From NCBI RefSeq assembly GCF_013280595.1, contig NZ_JAAATY010000043.1, positions 1 through 64,000 on the forward strand: DNA of 64,000 nt, in the 5' to 3' direction. The notes beneath the pieces are model-generated. The model was not told where the DNA came from and ran no database searches. It saw only the letters and a program-made list of their open reading frames with translations. Positions 7,802-17,030 of this stretch are shown in pieces. Every line of letters starts with the position of its first letter. The stretch's first letter is position 1. A program made the translations under genes and the position numbers. This stretch comes from Kibdelosporangium persicum. GTDB lineage: Bacteria > Actinomycetota > Actinomycetes > Mycobacteriales > Pseudonocardiaceae.

Positions 7802-8926
7802 TCAGGCGTGGTCGAATGAGACTTCGTAGACGATGCTGTCCTGACGGAACCGCACGTCCGGGGTGAGGCTGTTGGCGACGACCAGGAAGCTGCGGCCGTC
7901 GGCCTCGAAGAAGCTCGCGTCGGTTCCGCCGAAAGTGGGGAACTCCTCGACCACTTCGAACTTGCCGTGGTCCCACCTGTACAGCTGCGACATCAGATCG
8001 GTCTTGGCGACAGGGGGTTTTCCCTGGATGAAGCAGACACGGACGAGGAACAGGTCGTCGCCGTGCCGGAAGAGTTCGAACTCCCGGCCGCCGGGGCCGC
8101 CGAGTGACTGGTGGGGCTCGAAGAGCTCACCGTTCCAGTGGTAGAGCGTCGAATCGCCGTTGATGCACGCGAAGGCCAGCCACTCCCCGCCGTCCTGCGA
8201 GAAGTGCAGGAAACTCCGGCCGAAACGTTCGCCGAACGTCTGGTACGGCATGAAGGAGTTCCCGTCCCAGCGGTAGACGACACTGGGCGAGACCTGGTCG
8301 GCGTAGCCCAGGAAATGGTGTCCGTCGACGCGGAAGTAGGCCCAGTTGTAACCCCAGCGCCCGCCCAGGACCTGGAACTCCTGCCACCGTCCGTCGACGC
8401 GCTCGAAGATGACCGAACGTCCGTGGCCCCGCGGTGTGAGGCCAGGCATGGTCAGACCCTGGGCCAGTGCCAGGAATTCGCGGTCGTCGATCGAGAAGTG
8501 GTGCCACTGCTTGGCGCCGAAGGTGGGCAGTGTCTCGTCGACGATCCACTTCCCGTCCTCCTCGCGGTAGATGAGCGAGTCGACGTCGGTTTCGTAAGGG
8601 CCCTTTCCGGTTCGGAGGTTCGCGAAGGCCAGGTAGGTCGTTCCGCCACTGCGGAAGCTCAACGCGTCCTCTCCGCTCGGGGAGGGCAGGCGGTCGCGCT
8701 CGACGAACTGTCCCCCTTCCCAGTGGTAGAGCAGGGCGTCCACGTCGGCGTTGCCGCCGTTCATGTTGGGGGGCTGGCCAGGCACATCCTCGGCCAGTTG
8801 GGGGACGACGAGATGCAGCCTGTCGCCGACGCGGAAGACGTGCACGCTACGAGCGCCGGACGTGGCAAGACGCTGGTGGACCGACAGCATCTTCGCCGTC
8901 GAGGGACTCGGATCGGTGGTCGGCAC
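7802..8926 (-). CDS. EAR/EPTP-repeat seven-bladed beta-propeller protein
   Basis: 374-residue protein built from seven repeats of about 45-50 residues. Each has an aromatic/acidic strand pattern, for example SVVYRWDGNSFMPYQTF, STLYHWNGELFEPHQSL and SQLYRWDHGKFEVVEEF, alternating with FLHFSQDGGEWLAFA-type strands. This matches the EAR (epitempin/EPTP) repeats known from LGI1 and TSPEAR, predicted to fold as a seven-bladed propeller; the last SIVYEVSF strand would close the ring. No signal peptide, so it is cytoplasmic. GTG start with AGGAG six bases upstream. First gene of a two-gene operon. A binding-scaffold role is inferred from the fold. Confidence 0.82.
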   Translation of the reverse strand: MPTTDPSPSTAKMLSVHQRLATSGARSVHVFRVGDRLHLVVPQLAEDVPGQPPNMNGGNADVDALLYHWEGGQFVERDRLPSPSGEDALSFRSGGTTYLAFANLRTGKGPYETDVDSLIYREEDGKWIVDETLPTFGAKQWHHFSIDDREFLALAQGLTMPGLTPRGHGRSVIFERVDGRWQEFQVLGGRWGYNWAYFRVDGHHFLGYADQVSPSVVYRWDGNSFMPYQTFGERFGRSFLHFSQDGGEWLAFACINGDSTLYHWNGELFEPHQSLGGPGGREFELFRHGDDLFLVRVCFIQGKPPVAKTDLMSQLYRWDHGKFEVVEEFPTFGGTDASFFEADGRSFLVVANSLTPDVRFRQDSIVYEVSFDHA

Positions 8927-8935
8927 GGAAGCTCC

Positions 8936-8990
8936 TTAACTACGTTAAATTGACATCCGCAAGCCTGGCTTAACTTAGATAAGTTGTCAA
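8936..8990 (-). promoter_or_regulatory. Promoter/operator region of the EAR operon
   Basis: Two AT-rich palindromes stand out in otherwise GC-rich DNA: TTAACTACGTTAA (8936-8948, just upstream of the Shine-Dalgarno) and AACTTAGATAAGTT (8972-8985). A minus-strand TTGACA at 8985-8990 abuts the second palindrome; no good -10 box was found at 16-18 bp. The layout suggests repression, with the regulator unknown. Confidence 0.5.
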
Positions 8991-9210
8991 CCGTGCCGAA
9001 GGGGCTTACGCGCTGGGCGAGCACGCACGGCTCGTCAGGGCTTCGCGATGACGGTGATCAGTTGTCCTGGTCAATAGCACTGAACCCCGCCGTCACACGT
9101 CGGTCCACGGCGGGCCGATGTGTGACGGCGGGGTTCAGGCTTTGGCGAGTGTTCGGGTGGGGCTTCGGGGATGTTGCGGAGAGCGGCGCGGACTCGGGCG
9201 GGTTGGCCGG

Positions 9211-9600
9211 TCAGCTTCGGGAGGTGGTGCTGGTGATCAGCGTCCGGTAGTGGTCGATCTTGCTGTCCAGCGCGTCCAGGCAGTCGGCGAGGTCGGTGAT
9301 TCGGCGGCGCACGGTGTCCCGGTGGCGGCTCAGCAGTTCCAGGCGGGCTGGTGTGGTCACGTCGCCGGCCCGGCGCAGTTCGGCGAACTTCCGCATGTCC
9401 CGAATGGGCATGCCGGTGACGCGCAGGCGGGTCAGGAAGCCGAGCCAGGCCAGGTCGGCGTCCCGGAAGCGGCGGCGGCCGTCCGGGCCGCGGTCGACCG
9501 GATCGAGCAGGCCGATCCGTTCGTAGTACCGCAACGTGTGTGCGGTCAGCCCGGTCAGCTCTGCCGTCTCCGCGATGGACCGCGTGCTTGTGTCGTTCAT
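9211..9600 (-). CDS. MerR family transcriptional regulator
   Basis: 129-residue MerR-type regulator. The N-terminal winged helix reads SIAETAELTGLTAHTLRYYERIGLLDPVDRGPDGRRRFRDADL, followed by a coiled-coil dimer helix and a short C-terminal tail without a cysteine metal site, so it senses something other than a thiophilic metal. It lies 34 bp downstream of the carboxymuconolactone decarboxylase-like gene on the same strand and is probably cotranscribed with it. Confidence 0.88.
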   Translation of the reverse strand: MNDTSTRSIAETAELTGLTAHTLRYYERIGLLDPVDRGPDGRRRFRDADLAWLGFLTRLRVTGMPIRDMRKFAELRRAGDVTTPARLELLSRHRDTVRRRITDLADCLDALDSKIDHYRTLITSTTSRS

Positions 9601-9634
9601 GCCATGACCGTAGGTGTCGCAAGCCGTTCCGGGG

Positions 9635-10525
9635 TCAATGCGGCCGTTCCTCGAACACTTCCCTGGCCACGGTGATGGCGTTGAGCACCCGGGGGAAACC
9701 GACGTAGGACACGACGTGGATGAGGGCTTCGATCACCTGGGCGCGGCTCAGCCCGACGTTGAGTGCCGCGGCCAGATGCACCCGAAGCTGGGGTGCGGTG
9801 TCCCCGAAGGCGGTCAGCGCGCCGACGGTCACCAACTGCCGCCGCGGCGGGCTCAGCCACGGCCGGTAGTAGATGTCGCCGAACGCGAACTCGACGATGT
9901 AGCGGCCGAGGTCCGGGGCGATGTCCCGCAGCGACCCGATCACGTCCAGCCCGTGCTGCCCGTCGATCTCCACCAGCTTCTCCTCGCCGCGTTCGTAGCG
10001 GTCGCGCTGGTCGGTCTGCACGGGCGGTTCGAAGGTGATCCCGCGCTCGGTGAAGACCTCCCTTGCGACGGTCACCGCGTTGAGTGCCCTGGGAAAACCC
10101 ATGAACGGAACAATCTGGAACAGCGCCTCCATGATCTCCACGGGGCGCACGCCCACCCGCAACGCCGCGTCGAGGTGAAAGTTGAGCTGCGGCGCGGTGT
10201 CGCCCTGCGCGGCCAGGGCCCCGATGGTCAGCAGTTGTCGCTCCTGGGCGTCCAGTCCCCGCCGGGGGTAGATGTCGCCGAACGCGAACTCGACGATGTA
10301 GCGGCCGAGGTCCGGGGCGATGTCCCGCAGCGACTCGATGACCTCGGGGCCGCGCTCACCGGAGATCCGGCGCAGGACCGCCATGCCACGGGCGTAACGG
10401 TCGGTCTCTGCCGACGCCGGCGCCGCCGCTCCCACCGTGGCACCGAGAGCACCGGCGCCGACAAGCACACCCTTGGTCAGGATGGTCCGGCGGTTGGCGG
10501 TCGGACTGCGATCTGAGTTCGTCAT
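9635..10525 (-). CDS. Tandem carboxymuconolactone decarboxylase-like protein with Tat-type signal
   Basis: 296 residues. The N terminus carries a twin-arginine-type signal (RRTILTKGVLVGAGALGATVGAAAPASA). Two copies of the alkylhydroperoxidase/carboxymuconolactone decarboxylase fold follow, at about residues 50-165 and 175-290; each contains SLRDIAPDLGRYIVEFAFGD, and RVGVRPVEIMEAL or NVGLSRAQVIEAL. No CxxC redox pair is present, so a peroxidase activity of the AhpD kind is unlikely. ATG at 10525 is chosen because the upstream extension is the tail of a broken NUDIX gene. First gene before the MerR gene. Confidence 0.8.
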   Translation of the reverse strand: MTNSDRSPTANRRTILTKGVLVGAGALGATVGAAAPASAETDRYARGMAVLRRISGERGPEVIESLRDIAPDLGRYIVEFAFGDIYPRRGLDAQERQLLTIGALAAQGDTAPQLNFHLDAALRVGVRPVEIMEALFQIVPFMGFPRALNAVTVAREVFTERGITFEPPVQTDQRDRYERGEEKLVEIDGQHGLDVIGSLRDIAPDLGRYIVEFAFGDIYYRPWLSPPRRQLVTVGALTAFGDTAPQLRVHLAAALNVGLSRAQVIEALIHVVSYVGFPRVLNAITVAREVFEERPH

Positions 10526-10589
10526 GCCGACGACGGTATGAATTAGAGCGCGCTCGAACGCAAGCACGAGTTCGTCGCACGAGGCGACC

Positions 10590-10850
10590 TCACGAATTGG
10601 CGCAGGTGCTGCGTGGGGAGCCGTGGCAGCGGCAGTTTCCTCAAAAGCTTCGCGCACAGCGGCTTCGCCACCTGATTCGCCGGATTCGACTTCACCAGCT
10701 GGGAACTGCCAGGAGATGCCGCCGCCATCGTCACCAGGTCGGCAGACCTCTTTGGACTACGACCGCTATGGCGATGCGTAGCGCTGACGGTTCATCGGCC
10801 ACAGTGGACGAGTGGTCACCGCGGAGCCGGGTGACCGGGCCTGCACGGCG
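10590..10850 (-). pseudogene. NUDIX hydrolase gene remnant
   Basis: On the minus strand the sequence encodes ALRIAIAVVV, then after an in-frame stop and a deletion, DDGGGISWQFPAGEVESGESGG and EAAVREAFEET, i.e. most of a NUDIX box. The first part is very close to the HTH-NUDIX gene at 20493-21155 (TCGTCCACTGTGGCC and CTACGCATCGCCATAGC are shared); the second part matches the NUDIX gene at 20084-20500. It lacks start and C terminus and is broken at about 10740, so it is not functional. Confidence 0.8.
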
Positions 10851-10981
10851 TTCGACGCGGAGGTATGCAAGCGGCGCGATGTCGCGTCGCGGTGTGCAAT
10901 CGGCTCGCACACCGATGCGCCGGACGCGCCGCCTGCTGTCAGGCCATCGTCCTCGGGCTCCGACGGCTTGACGTACAGCCC

Positions 10982-11326
10982 CTACTGACGGTCGATGACC
11001 ACGTCCTCTTCGGAGATGACTCGCCCGAACGTCGACAGGTCGATGAAATTCTCGTGATCCGGGTCGACGATCCTCAGGAAGTTGTCACTGAAGAACAGGG
11101 CTTCGAGGTCGGCCATGGTGTCGAACCAAGCTTCGACCACCGAGTCGTATACCGGTTCGGGGTACCGGGGCGCCGGAATCGGGTACGACACGACGAACCG
11201 GCGGATGTACTGGTTCGCTTCCGGAATGGACATGAGCAGCGGACGATGGATGTTCTGCTGGTAGTGCTTGAACTCGTCGTGCGTCATGCCTTCGCGACGC
11301 TTCAGCGTGATGATCATCTTGATCAC
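10982..11326 (-). CDS. EthD-family dimeric alpha/beta-barrel protein
   Basis: 114-residue protein with the ferredoxin-like EthD pattern: IKMIITLKRREGMTHDEFKHYQQNIHRPLL at the N terminus and ADLEALFFSDNFLRIVDPDHENFIDLSTF at the C terminus. Family members act on or bind small aromatic or ether substrates and polyketide intermediates as dimers. GTG start with AGGAAA eight bases upstream. It lies 93 bp downstream of the MFS transporter gene on the same strand, suggesting joint expression. Confidence 0.78.
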   Translation of the reverse strand: MIKMIITLKRREGMTHDEFKHYQQNIHRPLLMSIPEANQYIRRFVVSYPIPAPRYPEPVYDSVVEAWFDTMADLEALFFSDNFLRIVDPDHENFIDLSTFGRVISEEDVVIDRQ

Positions 11327-11419
11327 GGTTGATGTTTCCTTTGCTGGTTGGGGAGTTCCTGGGCGGGAATGTGATCGGGCCTGCCCTGATCGAACCCGCG
11401 CCCGACGGTGGAGACTTGG

Positions 11420-12844
11420 TCAATCGAGCGTCTCCGTCCTGTGCTGTCCGCCCCGGGCGAGGGTGCTGGAGCCGTGCGGCCCGCTGCGGAGCCGCCGCGC
11501 GAGAACCCAGAACAGCACGGTGGTGACCACCTGTATGCCGAGAGCGACCGCGAAGGCGTGTTCCCAGCCGAGCATGGGGACGAGGGCTCCGAAGACCCCG
11601 CCGATGGTGGCGATGCCGAGCCCCAGTGAGGCCTGTTGCGCCGTCGTGAACAGACCCCCGGCCAGGCCCGCGACTCGATGGGGCACCGCTGCCATGACCG
11701 TCCCGACGAGGGGGCCGTACTGGCTTGCCTGCGCCGCACCGAGGAGCACGCCGAGCACTTGGAAGCAGCCGATCCAGATCGCGGCGCCCTTGCCCTGGGT
11801 GAACCACGACGTCAGGCCGAGCAGTACCAGACCGACGGTCAGCAGTCCTGCGGCCAGCTCCATCGTGCGGTCGCCGAATCGCGCGGTGATGCGCGGCATA
11901 CGAAGCCCGGCGACGACGAAGGTTCCCGCGAACGCGGTCAGTGCGAGCCCGGACTGGACCGGCGTCAACCCAAGGCCGACCTGGGTGAGCATCGAGTACT
12001 CGTAGCTGAACGCGCCGTAGCCGGCGAAGAGCAGCACGGCCATCAGCAGGCCGAGCCGAAGCGTGGGCAGCCGCAGGCTGGAGGGTGCGACGAGAACCGG
12101 ACGTCCCGCAAGCTCGCGCCGGCCCTGGCCGAGCCAGAAGCCGTACAACCCGAGGCAGCCCAGTACCACCAGCGTCGGTGTCCACCACGTCCAGCCCGTT
12201 GCCGGGCCGAGCGACAGCCCGGCGACCAGGGCCAGGAGCGAAACACCCACCCCGAGCGCGCCGCCGAGGTCGGGCCGTTCGGTGCTGTTCGGCGGATGGA
12301 CATGCAGCCGGTGCGCGCCCAGCAACGCCACCGCACTGGGGATCGCGGAGGTCAGGACGGCTCCTCGCCATCCTGCGAAGGGGAGGCCGAGCCCCATGAC
12401 GAGGCCGCCGACGACCTGGCCCGCCACGGTCCCAACCCCCGAACTCGCGGTGAACGCCGCGAGTCCCCGTGCCTGGGCAGGCGCGCCGCCCGAGGTCTGG
12501 ATGATCGCCAGCGTCTGGGGCATCACGATCGCCGAGGCGGCACCCTGCAGGAGGCGGGCGGCGACCAGCCACCAGAGACTGGGAGCCGCAGCGGCCAGCG
12601 CCGACGTCAGCGCGAGCGCAAGAAGCCCGATGCGCAGCAGCCGCCGGCGGCCATACCGGTCGCCGAGGCGCCCCGCGAGGATCAGCCCGGCCGCGAACGA
12701 CACCGCGAAAGCGGCGAGCACGAGCGCGACTTCGCCACGACCGGCGTTTAGTTCCGGTCCGAGGCGCGGGGCGGTCACGTTACCGACGCTGAACGTGTAC
12801 GTAGCACCGAATGCCGCGATGAAGACCGGCCAAGTCCGTTGCAC
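11420..12844 (-). CDS. MFS transporter, drug/H+ antiporter type
   Basis: 474-residue membrane protein with about 14 hydrophobic segments. The loop 2-3 motif GRLGDRYGRRRLL and the motif-C-like region in TASSGVGTVAGQVVGG indicate an exporter of the DHA2 kind. The GTG at 12844 directly precedes the first membrane segment (WPVFIAAFGATYTFSVGNV). It faces an XRE-type regulator 101 bp away, the classic layout of an efflux pump and its regulator. The substrate is unknown. Confidence 0.83.
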   Translation of the reverse strand: MQRTWPVFIAAFGATYTFSVGNVTAPRLGPELNAGRGEVALVLAAFAVSFAAGLILAGRLGDRYGRRRLLRIGLLALALTSALAAAAPSLWWLVAARLLQGAASAIVMPQTLAIIQTSGGAPAQARGLAAFTASSGVGTVAGQVVGGLVMGLGLPFAGWRGAVLTSAIPSAVALLGAHRLHVHPPNSTERPDLGGALGVGVSLLALVAGLSLGPATGWTWWTPTLVVLGCLGLYGFWLGQGRRELAGRPVLVAPSSLRLPTLRLGLLMAVLLFAGYGAFSYEYSMLTQVGLGLTPVQSGLALTAFAGTFVVAGLRMPRITARFGDRTMELAAGLLTVGLVLLGLTSWFTQGKGAAIWIGCFQVLGVLLGAAQASQYGPLVGTVMAAVPHRVAGLAGGLFTTAQQASLGLGIATIGGVFGALVPMLGWEHAFAVALGIQVVTTVLFWVLARRLRSGPHGSSTLARGGQHRTETLD

Positions 12845-12932
12845 GCACTCACGTTGCGCGGCTGGCGGACAACGACCCAGAGTGCCGTGATGCTGGTGCT
12901 CGGACCACCAGCGTGATCTTGTCTCGCTGTGA

Positions 12933-12942
12933 AACGATCGTT
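12933..12942. promoter_or_regulatory. Palindromic operator candidate for the XRE/MFS pair
   Basis: AACGATCGTT is a perfect 10-bp palindrome between the divergent starts, three bases before the ATG at 12946. It is a plausible autoregulatory site for the XRE-type protein; inferred from position and symmetry only. Confidence 0.4.
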
Positions 12943-12945
12943 GCC

Positions 12946-13827
12946 ATGGCGGACGTACGTTCTCGCGAACTCGGCGCGTACCTGCGCGCACGGCGTGACA
13001 GGCTCTCGCCCGCGGACGTGGGTCTGCCCGTTGGCGGCAGCCGGCGTCGGGTGAAGGGACTGCGCCGCGAGGAGGTCGCAGTTCTCGCGAACGTCGGGTC
13101 CACCTGGTACACGTGGCTTGAGCAAGGACGTGACGTCCAGCCCAGCGTGGAGGTGCTGGCCGCGATCGCGGACGCGTTGCGGCTCTCAAGCGACGAGCGG
13201 CGGCACCTGTTCCTCCTAGGCGGACACCCCGGCGCAGAACAACCCTCAAGCCCCGACAGGGCAAGTGGCCGGTTGCAGGCGCTGCTGGACAGCCTCTCTC
13301 CGCAGCCCGCGGTGGTGATGAATCCCTGGTTCGAGCCCTTGGCCTACAACGCGTCGTTCCGGTTCATGATCGACGACCTGGAGGCGTTGCCGGCGGCCGA
13401 CCGCAACTGCGCCTACCTGCATTTCACGCACCCCGACTGGATCGCCGGACATTCCGACCACGAACAGGAGTGCGCAGCCGTCGTGGCCAAACTGCGGGCG
13501 TACTACGGCGAGTCGGTCACGGATCCGGCGTGGACGCCGTTGCTCGATCGGCTCCGCGAGGAGTCACCGCTGTTCGTGCGCCTGTGGGACCAGGCGGACG
13601 TGTCCACCGAACCTGAACGAGTGAAGCGCATCCGGTCACTGCACGTCGGCAGCCTGTACGTGCGCGCCATCACCATGCTGGTCGAGGAGAACCCGCGCAC
13701 CCGTGTCGTCGTGTACCAACCGGCGGATCGCACGACCCAGGAACGGCTCGAAGAGCTCGCCAACCGCATCGCCCGCGGCGCCGTCGACGGCCCGGCGAGT
13801 GTGCGGCAGTTGCGTCCGGCAACATGA
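12946..13827 (+). CDS. XRE family regulator with MmyB-like ligand domain
   Basis: 293-residue regulator. Residues 5-80 are an XRE helix-turn-helix (ELGAYLRARRDRLSPADVGLP to RREEVAVLANVGSTWYTWLEQGRDVQPSVEVLAAIADAL). The rest matches the MmyB-like PAS-fold ligand domain (VVMNPWFEPLAYNASFRFMI), which in this family binds fatty-acid-like ligands. ATG at 12946 is preferred over an ATG 33 bp upstream because it begins at the conserved region. Probably regulates the divergent MFS/EthD genes. Confidence 0.82.
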   Translation: MADVRSRELGAYLRARRDRLSPADVGLPVGGSRRRVKGLRREEVAVLANVGSTWYTWLEQGRDVQPSVEVLAAIADALRLSSDERRHLFLLGGHPGAEQPSSPDRASGRLQALLDSLSPQPAVVMNPWFEPLAYNASFRFMIDDLEALPAADRNCAYLHFTHPDWIAGHSDHEQECAAVVAKLRAYYGESVTDPAWTPLLDRLREESPLFVRLWDQADVSTEPERVKRIRSLHVGSLYVRAITMLVEENPRTRVVVYQPADRTTQERLEELANRIARGAVDGPASVRQLRPAT

Positions 13828-13926
13828 CGACGCTGACCGACGAACGCGCGACATCGGGCTGTCCGACAAGGACGAGCCGAGGTCGTCTCCTCGCCGGTCA
13901 GCGTTTCCACGACGGCCGTGTCCGGG

Positions 13927-14583
13927 TCACCGTCCCGCCTGCGGCTCCGACCGTCCCGTCGCCCAGGCCCAGGCGGCGATGCCGACCCGGTTGGCGACCC
14001 CCAGCTTGCGTTGCACGTTCGCGAGGTGGTTCTTCACGGTCCCGGCGCTGATGAACAGCTCCGCGGCGATCTCGGCGTTGGTGCGGCCCTCGGCGACCAG
14101 GCGCACGACCTCCAGTTCCCGTTCGCTCAGGGGATCGCGTTCCGGCGGGGGAGGGACGGCGGGGATCATCCGCTTGAGCAGCCGGACGGTGATCTGCGGG
14201 CTGATGAGGGTGTCCCCGGCCACCGCCGCGCGGACCGCCTCGATCAGCAGCGTCGGTCCCGAGCGCTTCAGCAGGTAGCCGCAGGCCCCGTCGCGCAGGG
14301 CGGTGTGGACGTACTCGTCGAGGTCGAAGGTGGTGACGACGATGACGCGCAGGGGGTCGGGGACGCCTGGGCCGGCCAGCTTCCTGGTGAGCTCCAACCC
14401 GTCCAGGCCGGGCATGCGGATGTCGGCGAGCACCACGTCGGGCTTGAGGTGCCGGGCCTGGGCGAGGGCGCTCTCGCCGTTCGCGGCCTCGGCCACCACG
14501 GTGAAGTCGGGTTGGGCGTCGAGGACCATCCGGAAGGCGGCGCGGATGCCTTCCTGGTCGTCGGCGATCAGGATGCGGATCAT
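13927..14583 (-). CDS. NarL/FixJ-type response regulator
   Basis: 218-residue two-component response regulator. Receiver domain about 1-120 with phospho-acceptor Asp in [11 protein letters not shown] (about residue 54) and the Lys in YLLKRSG. LuxR-type DNA-binding domain about 150-210 ([44 protein letters not shown]). It begins in the ATGA overlap with the histidine kinase stop, so the two are translationally coupled. Confidence 0.92.
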   Translation of the reverse strand: MIRILIADDQEGIRAAFRMVLDAQPDFTVVAEAANGESALAQARHLKPDVVLADIRMPGLDGLELTRKLAGPGVPDPLRVIVVTTFDLDEYVHTALRDGACGYLLKRSGPTLLIEAVRAAVAGDTLISPQITVRLLKRMIPAVPPPPERDPLSERELEVVRLVAEGRTNAEIAAELFISAGTVKNHLANVQRKLGVANRVGIAAWAWATGRSEPQAGR

Positions 14584-15713
14584 CGGCCGTCCAAGGGGAT
14601 GTGTGCGGACAGGACCCAGCCGCGGGGTTCCCGCGGACCGGCGGTGAGCGTGCCGCGCAGGGATTCCACGCGCTCGGTGAGACCGGTCAGGCCGAGGCCC
14701 GCGTGCGTCCGGTCACTCGGTCGGGCATCCCCGTCGCCATCGTCCGCGACGGTGACGTGCAGGACGCGGTCGTCCACCGCGACCGTGACGTCCACAGAGG
14801 ACGCCGAGGGCGCGTGGCGGCGAACGTTGGTGAGGGCCTCCACGACGATGCGGTAGGCGACGGCGGCGGCCTCGCGCGGGACCTCGGCTGGCGTCGCGTC
14901 GAGCCGGACGTGCACGCCGCCCTGGGAGAAGCGCGAGACCAGCTCGGGCAGATCGGAGAGGACGCCAACGGGCGCGCGGGCCGCCCCGCCCGGGTCGCGG
15001 AGCATGTGGACGGTGCGGTCCATCGACGCCAGGGCGCGTAGCCCCGCGGTCTCGATGCGCCCGAAGGTCTCGGCGACCCGGGGGTCGTCACCGGCCAGGA
15101 CCATGCGGGCCGCCTGGGCCTGGGCGACGATCTCGCTCACGTCGTGGGCGACGAAGTCGTGCAGGTCCGAGGCCAGGTCCAGGCGCTGGGTGTGGCGGGC
15201 CTCGGCGACGGCCCGGTCCCGCAGCTCGTCCATGTGCCGCGGGTACCAGGCGACCAGACCGGCGACGACGCCCGGGACCAGCCAGATGAGGCTCCCGGCG
15301 ACCGCCTCCACGATCGCACCGGGCGGCAGGTACCGCTGCACGGTCAGGGCCAGTGCGAGCACGGCGGCCCCGCCGCCGGTCAACGCGGCGCGTGGCGGCG
15401 ACCAGCGGAACGCCAGGTACACGTGGACGGCCAGGAGGGCCGATTCGAGCAGGACCCACAGGCCCTGGCCCTCGTTCGACGCGCCCGGCCGCACGACGAG
15501 GTAGATCGTGGTGACGGTGATGGAGAGGAGGGCGGCGGCTCCGGCCATCCACGGCAGAGCGGCCCGCGCCCGGGGCCAGAGGGCGAGCAGGACGGCTAGT
15601 TCGAGGCAGAGCGCGACCGGCGTGACGACGTCGATGAGCGGGGCCGGGACCAGCAGCGTCCCCATACCGAGGGCGAGCACGCCGCCCGCGGCGACCGCAC
15701 GGCGGAGGTGCAT
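14580..15713 (-). CDS. Sensor histidine kinase (HisKA_3 type)
   Basis: 377-residue membrane kinase. About five or six N-terminal membrane segments are followed by the dimerisation/phospho-acceptor helix with [17 protein letters not shown] (His about residue 195) and a HATPase domain ([26 protein letters not shown]). Partner of the overlapping NarL regulator. ATG at 15713 begins the first membrane segment; the upstream open frame has poor composition. The signal is unknown. Confidence 0.9.
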   Translation of the reverse strand: MHLRRAVAAGGVLALGMGTLLVPAPLIDVVTPVALCLELAVLLALWPRARAALPWMAGAAALLSITVTTIYLVVRPGASNEGQGLWVLLESALLAVHVYLAFRWSPPRAALTGGGAAVLALALTVQRYLPPGAIVEAVAGSLIWLVPGVVAGLVAWYPRHMDELRDRAVAEARHTQRLDLASDLHDFVAHDVSEIVAQAQAARMVLAGDDPRVAETFGRIETAGLRALASMDRTVHMLRDPGGAARAPVGVLSDLPELVSRFSQGGVHVRLDATPAEVPREAAAVAYRIVVEALTNVRRHAPSASSVDVTVAVDDRVLHVTVADDGDGDARPSDRTHAGLGLTGLTERVESLRGTLTAGPREPRGWVLSAHIPLDGR

Positions 15714-15801
15714 GATCACAAGCCTAGGCGGCGGCCGCGGAAGCCCGCGATGTGCCGAATTGCCTATCGACGCCGGCGAGGCGTCCGGGGATGCGCCGGT
15801 C

Positions 15802-15813
15802 GGCACATGTGCC
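15802..15813. promoter_or_regulatory. Palindrome in the kinase/membrane-protein divergent region
   Basis: GGCACATGTGCC is a perfect 12-bp palindrome 30 bp before the ATG of the facing membrane protein; a TGTGCCGA/TCGGCACA pair (about 15756 and 15800) surrounds it. A binding site for the coupled NarL-type regulator is plausible. Confidence 0.4.
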
Positions 15814-15842
15814 TCCACGCTCCTGTTCACCAGGCTGTGGAT

Positions 15843-16838
15843 ATGCGGAAGAACATCGAATACCTCACCGCGGGTTTCTCGTTCCTGTACGGCTTCGCGG
15901 GCCTGTTCTGGGCCCTCACCGGCAGGGCCTACCCCTTCGGCGTCGGTGATCCCATCATGGTCGACGCGGGAACCGACGCGATCCACGCGAACCTGCTGGG
16001 GCTGTCGACACCCGAGGCGGCCGGGCCGATCATCGCGGTTCTGGGCTTCCTCGGCGGGGTCGTCGCCCTGCTGATGGCGCGTGGCGTCGGCCTAGGCAGG
16101 TGGCGGTACGCCCTGATGGTCCCGGCCTGGATCTACGCCGTCGGTCTGATGTTCGTGATCCAGGACTACCGCCCGCTCACCATCGTCGCTTACGCGCCGA
16201 TCCTGGCGGTCAGCAAGACCTTCTTCGACTTCCCGCGGAACGCCGGATGGGGGGAGCTGATCCAGTGGCCGGGTGCGAACCTGACACTGCTGCTGCTCGC
16301 CGGGATCGGGTGGGCGCTGACCGCGCTGCGGTACGGCCGCCGCAGCGGCGAGCCGGACCTCGTCCGCTTCGGCAAACCCGCCGTGGTCGTCGCCGTCGTC
16401 GTCCCGCTTATCTACTGCGCGACCCGGTGGGCGTGGGCGCTCGGCTGGAGCCTGGGCCTGGAGGAGCAGATGTACCGCGAGGGCCTGGAGAGCGGCCTCT
16501 GGCTGGCCGGGGCGGCCCTCGCCAGCCTCGGGGCGGTCGGCGCGCTGTTGACCGTCGGTCTCGTGCGGCCCTGGGGCGAGCGCTTCCCGCGCTGGATGAT
16601 CGGCCTGGCCGGCAAGCGCGTGCCCGTCAACCTCGCGGTGGTCCCGGCGACGATCGTGGCGATCCTCGTGACGTCGGCCGGCGTGATGTACATCCGCCTC
16701 GCCTTCGGGACCGGCGTCGAGGGCAAGTGGGTGACCAACATGCCCGAAACCCTCTGGCCGCTCTGGGGCCTGGGACTGTTCGTGGCCGCACTGGCCTACC
16801 GCCAACGGCGGCTCACCGCGGAGAAGACCGCTCAGTAG
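15843..16838 (+). CDS. Polytopic membrane protein of unknown function
   Basis: 331 residues with about eight hydrophobic segments and no recognised domain. Arg/Lys-rich loops alternate with segments such as LTLLLLAGIGWALTAL and PAVVVAVVVPLIYC. It faces a two-component system across a shared promoter, which suggests it is a target or a partner in sensing. The ATG at 15843 is used; upstream in-frame ATGs would overlap the control region. Confidence 0.7.
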   Translation: MRKNIEYLTAGFSFLYGFAGLFWALTGRAYPFGVGDPIMVDAGTDAIHANLLGLSTPEAAGPIIAVLGFLGGVVALLMARGVGLGRWRYALMVPAWIYAVGLMFVIQDYRPLTIVAYAPILAVSKTFFDFPRNAGWGELIQWPGANLTLLLLAGIGWALTALRYGRRSGEPDLVRFGKPAVVVAVVVPLIYCATRWAWALGWSLGLEEQMYREGLESGLWLAGAALASLGAVGALLTVGLVRPWGERFPRWMIGLAGKRVPVNLAVVPATIVAILVTSAGVMYIRLAFGTGVEGKWVTNMPETLWPLWGLGLFVAALAYRQRRLTAEKTAQ

Positions 16839-16993
16839 TCGGTGGACTGTTGTGGATTTCGGCGGCCCGCTCAGTACCCGTGCCTCGTACCGGTTTCACG
16901 CCCGCACCCTTCCGTTGTCCCGATAGTCGTCGCCTGGAACGTATTCGGAACGGACAGCCGGATTCGGCCGGTCTCGGCCGGAGAACACGTTAG

Positions 16994-17029
16994 CGGCCCC
17001 CTACCGGCGTTTCCGCTGGTAGGGGGCCG
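16994..17029 (-). terminator. Hairpin next to the left att site
   Basis: CGGCCCCCTACC (16994-17005) and GGTAGGGGGCCG (17018-17029) form a perfect 12-bp stem with a 12-nt loop. Read on the minus strand it follows the tRNA-Arg 3' remnant in the left att copy, so it was probably the tRNA terminator before the element integrated. Confidence 0.6.
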
Positions 17030-17030
17030 T

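Noticed and set aside
11085-12572. 495-residue minus-strand frame
   Set aside because: It overlaps the MFS and EthD genes out of frame and lacks membrane segments or a known motif.
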